A DNA stretch of 64,000 bases from positions 334,347-398,346 of the forward strand of contig NZ_UETR01000004.1 of assembly GCF_900491745.1 (NCBI RefSeq). The letters are read 5' to 3'. Every line of letters begins with the position of its first letter. Position 1 is the stretch's first letter. This DNA comes from Amarolinea aalborgensis. Its GTDB lineage: Bacteria; Chloroflexota; Anaerolineae; SSC4; Amarolineaceae. The notes under the pieces were generated by a model that was not told the origin of the DNA, made no database searches, and worked only from the letters and a program-made list of their open reading frames with translations. Positions 59,787 through 64,000 of this stretch are shown in pieces. The translations under genes were made by a program, and so were the position numbers.

Positions 59787-61034
59787 ATGTGGCAACCGAT
59801 TCTGACGCGTAACATTCATCTGCCAAACTCAGAAAAAATCACCACCTACTTTGATCATGGCGGCTACCAGGCGGTGCGTAAGGCGTTGACCATGAAACCC
59901 GACGAAGTCATTGACCTCGTGAAACGTTCGCGCCTGCGCGGGCGTGGGGGCGCCGGTTTTCCCACCGGGCTGAAGTGGAGTTTCGTACCAAAAGGCGATG
60001 ACATTGTTCGCTATCTCGCGGTGAATACGGACGAAGGAGAACCAGGCACCTTCAAGGATCGCGCCATTGTTGAACGCGACCCTCATCAAATTATTGAAGG
60101 TGTTATCATTGCTGCCTATGCCATTCGGGCGCAGCGCGCCTTTGTCTATATTCGGGGCGAGTTTTTCCTGGGCATCAAACGCTGGATCAAGGCGATCGCC
60201 GATGCCTATCAGTATGGCTTGCTCGGCAAAAACATCTTGAACAGCGGTTTTAGCCTGGACATTTCTGTGCACCGCGGCGCGGGCGCTTACATCTGCGGCG
60301 AAGAGACGGCCATGCTTGAATCTTTGGAGGGCAAACGCGGTGAGCCGCGCTTGAAGCCCCCCTATCCGGTGCAGGTTGGCTTGTGGGGTCAGCCCACGGT
60401 GGTTCAGAATGTGGAAACTCTGGTCAATGTGCCGCATATCATCCTAAATGGCGCCGAATGGTACGCCAGCATTGGCACAGAGAAGAGCAGCGGCCCCAAG
60501 ATCTTCTGCATTAGTGGGCATGTGAATCGGCCAGGCATTTATGAGCTGCCGTTGGGTACGCCGCTGCGTACGATCATTGACGAATACGCTGGCGGAGTCC
60601 GCCACGGACATACGATCAAGGCCATCATTCCCGGCGGCGTTTCCACCAACCTGGTGCTGCCGCAGCACCTCGATGTGCCCATGTCTTTCGAGGGCTTGGA
60701 AGCCATTGGCACCCAACTTGGCACTGGCGGCATCATCGTAATGGATGACACCACGGACATGGTCGAAGTGGCGCGGCGCACCGTGGCTTTTTTCGCTCAT
60801 GAGTCGTGCAGTGGATGCGTGCCGTGCCGCATTGGCGGCTATCGTCTGCTAGAGTCTCTCACCCGTTTCACATCATCAGCCGCGTCGCCGACTGACCTGG
60901 AGAATCTGCAGCGCCTGGCGCAAGGCATCAACGGCATTACGTTTTGCCCGATGGGGACCGGGATGGCGAACCCCGTCCATTCGCTGCTGCAGCAATTTCC
61001 AGACGAGTTTCGCGCCCATATGCGTGCCCATTGA
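59787..61034 (+). CDS. nuoF: NuoF-like NADH-binding flavoprotein subunit
   Basis: A 415-residue protein with the NADH/FMN-binding GRGGAGFPTGLKWSF, NTDEGEPGTFKDR, RGAGAYICGEETAML and the [4Fe-4S] ligands SCSGCVPCR (Cys341, 344, 347) and Cys387. All elements of the 51-kDa complex I subunit are present, with no extra ferredoxin domains of the HydB kind. It oxidises NADH and passes electrons to NuoE and onward. NuoG and membrane subunits are not in the window. It lies between receiver genes, an uncommon setting for respiratory subunits. Confidence 0.94.
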   Translation: MWQPILTRNIHLPNSEKITTYFDHGGYQAVRKALTMKPDEVIDLVKRSRLRGRGGAGFPTGLKWSFVPKGDDIVRYLAVNTDEGEPGTFKDRAIVERDPHQIIEGVIIAAYAIRAQRAFVYIRGEFFLGIKRWIKAIADAYQYGLLGKNILNSGFSLDISVHRGAGAYICGEETAMLESLEGKRGEPRLKPPYPVQVGLWGQPTVVQNVETLVNVPHIILNGAEWYASIGTEKSSGPKIFCISGHVNRPGIYELPLGTPLRTIIDEYAGGVRHGHTIKAIIPGGVSTNLVLPQHLDVPMSFEGLEAIGTQLGTGGIIVMDDTTDMVEVARRTVAFFAHESCSGCVPCRIGGYRLLESLTRFTSSAASPTDLENLQRLAQGINGITFCPMGTGMANPVHSLLQQFPDEFRAHMRAH

Positions 61035-61084
61035 GGCAAGAAGAGAAAACTACCGAGAAGGAAAGACCGAGGGAGGAAGACCGC

Positions 61085-61477
61085 ATGAGCAAAATTCTGG
61101 TGGTAGATGACGATCCCGATTTTGTGGAAGTGATGCGTACGGTGCTATCCGTGGATGGACATCAGGTGGTAAGCGCCAGCAGCAGCGCCGATGGAATGCG
61201 CCAGGTGGTGCGAGAGCAGCCTGACCTGGTGATCCTCGATGTGATCATGTCAACCGTCCTCGATGGCCTGACCATGAGCCAACGCATGGGCGATGACCCC
61301 GATTTGCGCCACGTGCCGATTATCATGGTGACATCCATTGCCAACACCGATTACGCAGCCCTGTTCCCGATGTCCGATTATATTCATATTGATGCTTTCT
61401 TATCCAAGCCGGTGAACCCACGCGAGCTGCGCGACAAGGTGAATCAATTGCTCACTGCTGTGTTGACACCAGCCTAA
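61085..61477 (+). CDS. Receiver-only response regulator, third copy
   Basis: A 130-residue receiver with ILVVDDDPDF, Asp52 in VILDVIMS, Thr in IIMVTSIAN and Lys in FLSKPVNP. The ATG at 61085 has GGGAGGAAGACC upstream; an open frame further back lies inside nuoF. It matches the first receiver (58329-58709) through most of its length, so a duplication flanking nuoEF is likely. No output domain. Confidence 0.93.
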   Translation: MSKILVVDDDPDFVEVMRTVLSVDGHQVVSASSSADGMRQVVREQPDLVILDVIMSTVLDGLTMSQRMGDDPDLRHVPIIMVTSIANTDYAALFPMSDYIHIDAFLSKPVNPRELRDKVNQLLTAVLTPA

Positions 61478-61491
61478 CAAATGAGGCCAGC

Positions 61492-61971
61492 ATGAATGCA
61501 AAAACGCGTATCGGCGGCATTCTCAAGAACCAAACCCTCGCTCGCATCAGTGTCATTGGCTTGCCAGACCGGCCAGGCGTGGCGGCTGCAATTCTGGGCG
61601 CCCTGGGTGATGCTCGGATCAATGTAGATTTCATCATTCAGTGCATTGATCTGAACCAGCAGGATCATTTCGTGCTCTGTATTCAGCGCGATGAACTGCC
61701 TGAGGCCCTGCGCGTGGTGGAAGAGGCCACCCGCGACGTGCGGGCGCGCAGCATCGTCCACGACAGCCGCGCCGCCAGTATCGCCATTTTTGGTCCTGAT
61801 TTCCGTGAGCGCCCTGGCATTGCCGCAACCATGTTTCGGGCCTTGGCGCAAGCCGGCATCAACATCGAGGCCATCAGCACTTCCATTTCAACCGTAACCT
61901 GTATCATTGCCGAGGCGAGTCTGCAAAACGCGTTGGCAGCGATCAATCGTTATTTCGACGTACCACAGTAA
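61492..61971 (+). CDS. Stand-alone double-ACT-domain protein
   Basis: A 159-residue protein consisting of two ACT domains, starting ISVIGLPDRPGVAAAILGAL and, from about residue 88, SIAIFGPDFRERPGIAATMF, each followed by INVDFI and INIEAIS. It resembles the regulatory C-terminus of aspartate kinase without the kinase. ACT domains bind amino acids or similar small ligands and change partner activity. It is 14 bases after a receiver gene and 27 bases before the kinase gene, so it may feed a metabolic signal into this pathway. No ligand can be named. Confidence 0.88.
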   Translation: MNAKTRIGGILKNQTLARISVIGLPDRPGVAAAILGALGDARINVDFIIQCIDLNQQDHFVLCIQRDELPEALRVVEEATRDVRARSIVHDSRAASIAIFGPDFRERPGIAATMFRALAQAGINIEAISTSISTVTCIIAEASLQNALAAINRYFDVPQ

Positions 61972-61998
61972 CCCCCGGCTTTGGCAGGAGGAATTGTC

Positions 61999-63567
61999 GT
62001 GTCAATCTCACGGGTCACGACGCTGTTTACGTCGTTTCGCCAAGAATTGGGCGATCGTATTGATTGGCTGGTGCGGCTGCGGTGGATCGCCGTAGGCTCG
62101 ACGCTGCTGATCATCGCGATCAGCAGTCTGCGCTTGCCTGGCGTCCTGCCCATCGGCGGGCTGCTGGTGGCCGTGGGAACCCTCGCCTTCTATAACCTCT
62201 TGATCTGGGGCTACCGGCGGTATGTGCTCCGCGCCACGCAGAGCGACCAGGAGATTCGCCAGGCGACGTGGTTGGTCAAACTGCAGATTGGCATGGACAT
62301 GCTGTGCGTGACGTGGCTGCTTCACCTGGCCGGCGGCGCCGAGAACCCTTTTTATCTCTATTATCTGATTCTGGTGGGCCTGGCCAGCGCGCTGCTGACC
62401 CAAGGCGAGGCCTTCTGGTTTGCGGGCTTCTGCAGCCTGCTCTATGCTGGCCTCACCGCCGGTGAATACTTTGGCGTGCTCCCCCATTTTCACCTGACAG
62501 GTCTGATTGACGAGGGCTTTCACCAACGCGATACGTTTCTGATCGCCAAGGTGTTTGGCCTGGTTTCCACCGCTTTCTTCGAAGCCTTCTTCACATCGAG
62601 TATTGTGCAGCACCTGCGCCAGCGAGATCGCGAGCTGCGTCAGAGCAATCAGCGCTACGTGGCCCGCTCCGAGCGCATGAAGGATTTGAACAGGCAGCTG
62701 CGCCAGGCCAACGCCGAGTGCAAGGCGCAGCGCGACCAACTGACGCTGCTCAACACCCAGTTGAGCCATGCCAACCAGGCGCTAGAAACGCACGCGCAGG
62801 AACTGACCGAATTGAATGTGCGCCTGGAACAAGCCGAGGCCGCCCGCACTCAGTTTACGTTGTTGGTGACGCACGAGCTGCGCGCGCCCGTGGCCGCCAT
62901 CCAGAGTTATCTCAAGCTGATTTTGGAGGGCTATGTGCCGGCCGAGCAGCAGCGCGCGATTTTGGAACGCGCTGAAACTCGCGCCATGGAGCAGTTGGCT
63001 CTCATTGCCGACCTGTTGGAACTGGGACGCGTGCGCGAGCGCGCGCGCAGCCGCATCGAAACCCTCAAGGTCGAAGAAGTCCTGGGCGGAGTCTTGGACT
63101 CGTTACGCGCGCAGATGCAGAGCGCCCAGGTTGCCATGGAGACGCAAATTGGCGCTGATCTGCCGCCGCTGCGCGCCAATCCAGACCAGTTGAAGAGCCT
63201 ATGGATGAATTTGATCAGCAACGCCATCAAATACACGCCGCCCGGGGGCCATGTGCATGTCAGTCTGCAGCGCGACGATGGGAACCTGGTGGGTGAAGTG
63301 ACAGATACCGGCATCGGCATCCCGCTAGAGTCGCAACCGCACATCTTTGGCGAGTTCTACCGCGCGGACAACGCAAAAGCGTTGACGCGCCAGGGCACTG
63401 GCCTGGGCCTGGCCATCTGCAAGCAGATCGTCGAGCAGGCTGGCGGACAGATTGGCTTCCAGTCCACACCAGGTCAAGGCACGTCGTTTACCTTCCGCCT
63501 TCCAACCCAGGCAAGCACAGACGGCGGAGCTCATGAAGCAGCGGCGCAGAGGACGGCTGCTGACTGA
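61999..63567 (+). CDS. Membrane histidine kinase with RegB-like quinone motif
   Basis: A 522-residue kinase starting with GTG after AGGAGGAATTGTC. Six hydrophobic spans (about residues 20-205) carry GGAENPF at 112-118, an exact match to the GGxxNPF ubiquinone-binding motif of RegB/PrrB, in a loop between spans. A long coiled coil (about 210-280) leads to the HisKA box THELRAPVAAI (His292), the N box LISNAIKYTPPGG, VTDTGIGIP and GTGLGLAICKQ. The redox-active Cys found after the H box of RegB is absent. It probably phosphorylates one or more of the receiver proteins encoded upstream in response to quinone redox state. Confidence 0.9.
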   Translation: MSISRVTTLFTSFRQELGDRIDWLVRLRWIAVGSTLLIIAISSLRLPGVLPIGGLLVAVGTLAFYNLLIWGYRRYVLRATQSDQEIRQATWLVKLQIGMDMLCVTWLLHLAGGAENPFYLYYLILVGLASALLTQGEAFWFAGFCSLLYAGLTAGEYFGVLPHFHLTGLIDEGFHQRDTFLIAKVFGLVSTAFFEAFFTSSIVQHLRQRDRELRQSNQRYVARSERMKDLNRQLRQANAECKAQRDQLTLLNTQLSHANQALETHAQELTELNVRLEQAEAARTQFTLLVTHELRAPVAAIQSYLKLILEGYVPAEQQRAILERAETRAMEQLALIADLLELGRVRERARSRIETLKVEEVLGGVLDSLRAQMQSAQVAMETQIGADLPPLRANPDQLKSLWMNLISNAIKYTPPGGHVHVSLQRDDGNLVGEVTDTGIGIPLESQPHIFGEFYRADNAKALTRQGTGLGLAICKQIVEQAGGQIGFQSTPGQGTSFTFRLPTQASTDGGAHEAAAQRTAAD

Positions 63568-63603
63568 ATCGGGCGCCGGCCGCCTCGACCAGGCGCCTAT
63601 GGC

Positions 63604-64000
63604 CTACGCCTCTCCCTGCGTCAGGTCCAGCGGTTGACGCGCCGCCAGCCAACGCTGCGCCTCGCGCGGCGAACGCAGGTGAATCACGGTGAGGTGGCGG
63701 TAAGCAGGCTGCTCAACGAGCAGCGGCGTCTCGCGCCGTCGCCGTTGGTAGGTGCGCAAGGCCCAGAGGATCATCGAATCTCGACTTAGTTGTGCGGCCA
63801 ATGTTTCGCGATTGCCGCTCCACAGTTCTTCGCGCAAGGCCACGCGGCGCACGGTGCGGCCTACCAGGCGCCACAAGATGACATTCAGTGCATAATCAAG
63901 CCAGACCAGGGTGTCAGCCCGACCCCATACGATATCGCGCACCGCGCTGTAATTGCCATCGGCCGTCCAGGCGGCTGCGGCTACCGCCGCGCTGGCGCGC
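63604..64000 (-). CDS. Adenylate kinase-like P-loop protein, N-terminus outside window
   Basis: The minus-strand frame is open to the window end; 131 residues are visible from 64000 down to a TAG at 63604. WTADGNYSAVRDIVWGRADTLVWLDYALNVILWRLVGRTVRR is the lid and core region of the topology-modulation/FlaR-like adenylate kinase family; I split it at WTADGNYSAVRDIVWGRAD and the following LVWLDY. The P-loop lies beyond the edge. The C-terminus has HLRSPREAQRWLA, also typical. Substrate is unknown. Convergent with the kinase gene, 36 bases apart. Confidence 0.75.
   Translation of the reverse strand, partial: RASAAVAAAAWTADGNYSAVRDIVWGRADTLVWLDYALNVILWRLVGRTVRRVALREELWSGNRETLAAQLSRDSMILWALRTYQRRRRETPLLVEQPAYRHLTVIHLRSPREAQRWLAARQPLDLTQGEA

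Overview
The window is GC-rich bacterial DNA with 49 supported protein genes (two cut by the window edges) and no rRNA, tRNA or CRISPR array that I can see. It most resembles a Chloroflexota chromosome (Anaerolineae/Caldilineae type). The signs are Thr-Pro repeat linkers in secreted proteins, an alpha-2-macroglobulin lipoprotein beside PbpC, an Uma2 protein, receiver-only regulators beside NuoEF, and no LPS or outer-membrane assembly genes. The phylum is an inference, not a measurement. Where readable promoters occur they follow one pattern, TTGAnn-N17-TAnanT.

Layout. (1) 1-2464 (+): the end of a TraR/DksA zinc-finger gene, an RluA-type pseudouridine synthase and a chromate transporter. (2) 2482-31487 (-): a 29-kb, tightly packed, unidirectional exopolysaccharide or cell-surface glycan locus of 23 genes. 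It encodes heptose activation (GmhA, HddA, GmhB), ManNAcA supply (WecB, WecC) with a WecG/TagA/CpsF transferase, a GDP-fucose-synthase-like enzyme, two other SDR epimerases, two phosphoglycosyltransferases (one with an altered catalytic dyad), several GT2 and GT4 enzymes including a GT4-GT4 fusion, a GtrB-like polyprenyl-phosphate transferase, a GT-C enzyme with a long calcium-CBM-like tail, and Wzx and Wzy. (3) 31488-32028: a divergent intergenic region carrying a 141-bp tandem duplication. (4) 32029-41866: a PLP trans-sulfuration enzyme, a WS/DGAT acyltransferase with a Cys/His tail, a DUF4139 protein, a Thr-Pro-rich secreted protein, an alpha/beta hydrolase and a BrnT-like toxin-antitoxin pair. 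(5) 42268-51071: a PbpC and alpha-2-macroglobulin pair. (6) 51072-54104: a structured leader, a cytosolic MgtE-N/CBS protein and an NRAMP-family protein with features of the magnesium-transporting branch. (7) 54112-57939 (-): LarC, a Nudix hydrolase, a URO-D-family protein and an Uma2 protein, with a candidate terminated leader RNA upstream. (8) 58329-63567 (+): a redox-signalling style operon of two receiver proteins, NuoE, NuoF, a third receiver, a double-ACT protein and a RegB-like membrane histidine kinase. (9) 63604-64000 (-): part of an adenylate-kinase-like P-loop protein.

How the genes work together. The glycan locus has a nearly full Wzx/Wzy pathway: priming transferases load undecaprenyl phosphate, GT2 and GT4 enzymes build a repeat unit that may contain heptose, ManNAcA and a deoxyhexose, Wzx flips it and Wzy polymerises it. 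No Wzz, tyrosine kinase, Wza or HddC is in the window. The MgtE-N/CBS and NRAMP genes look like a sensor and channel split over two polypeptides. The last operon joins NADH-oxidising subunits to a kinase with the GGxxNPF quinone-binding motif of RegB, which suggests sensing of electron flow. These three loci, the GT-C/CBM protein and the WS/DGAT tail are the most rewarding places for a second look.
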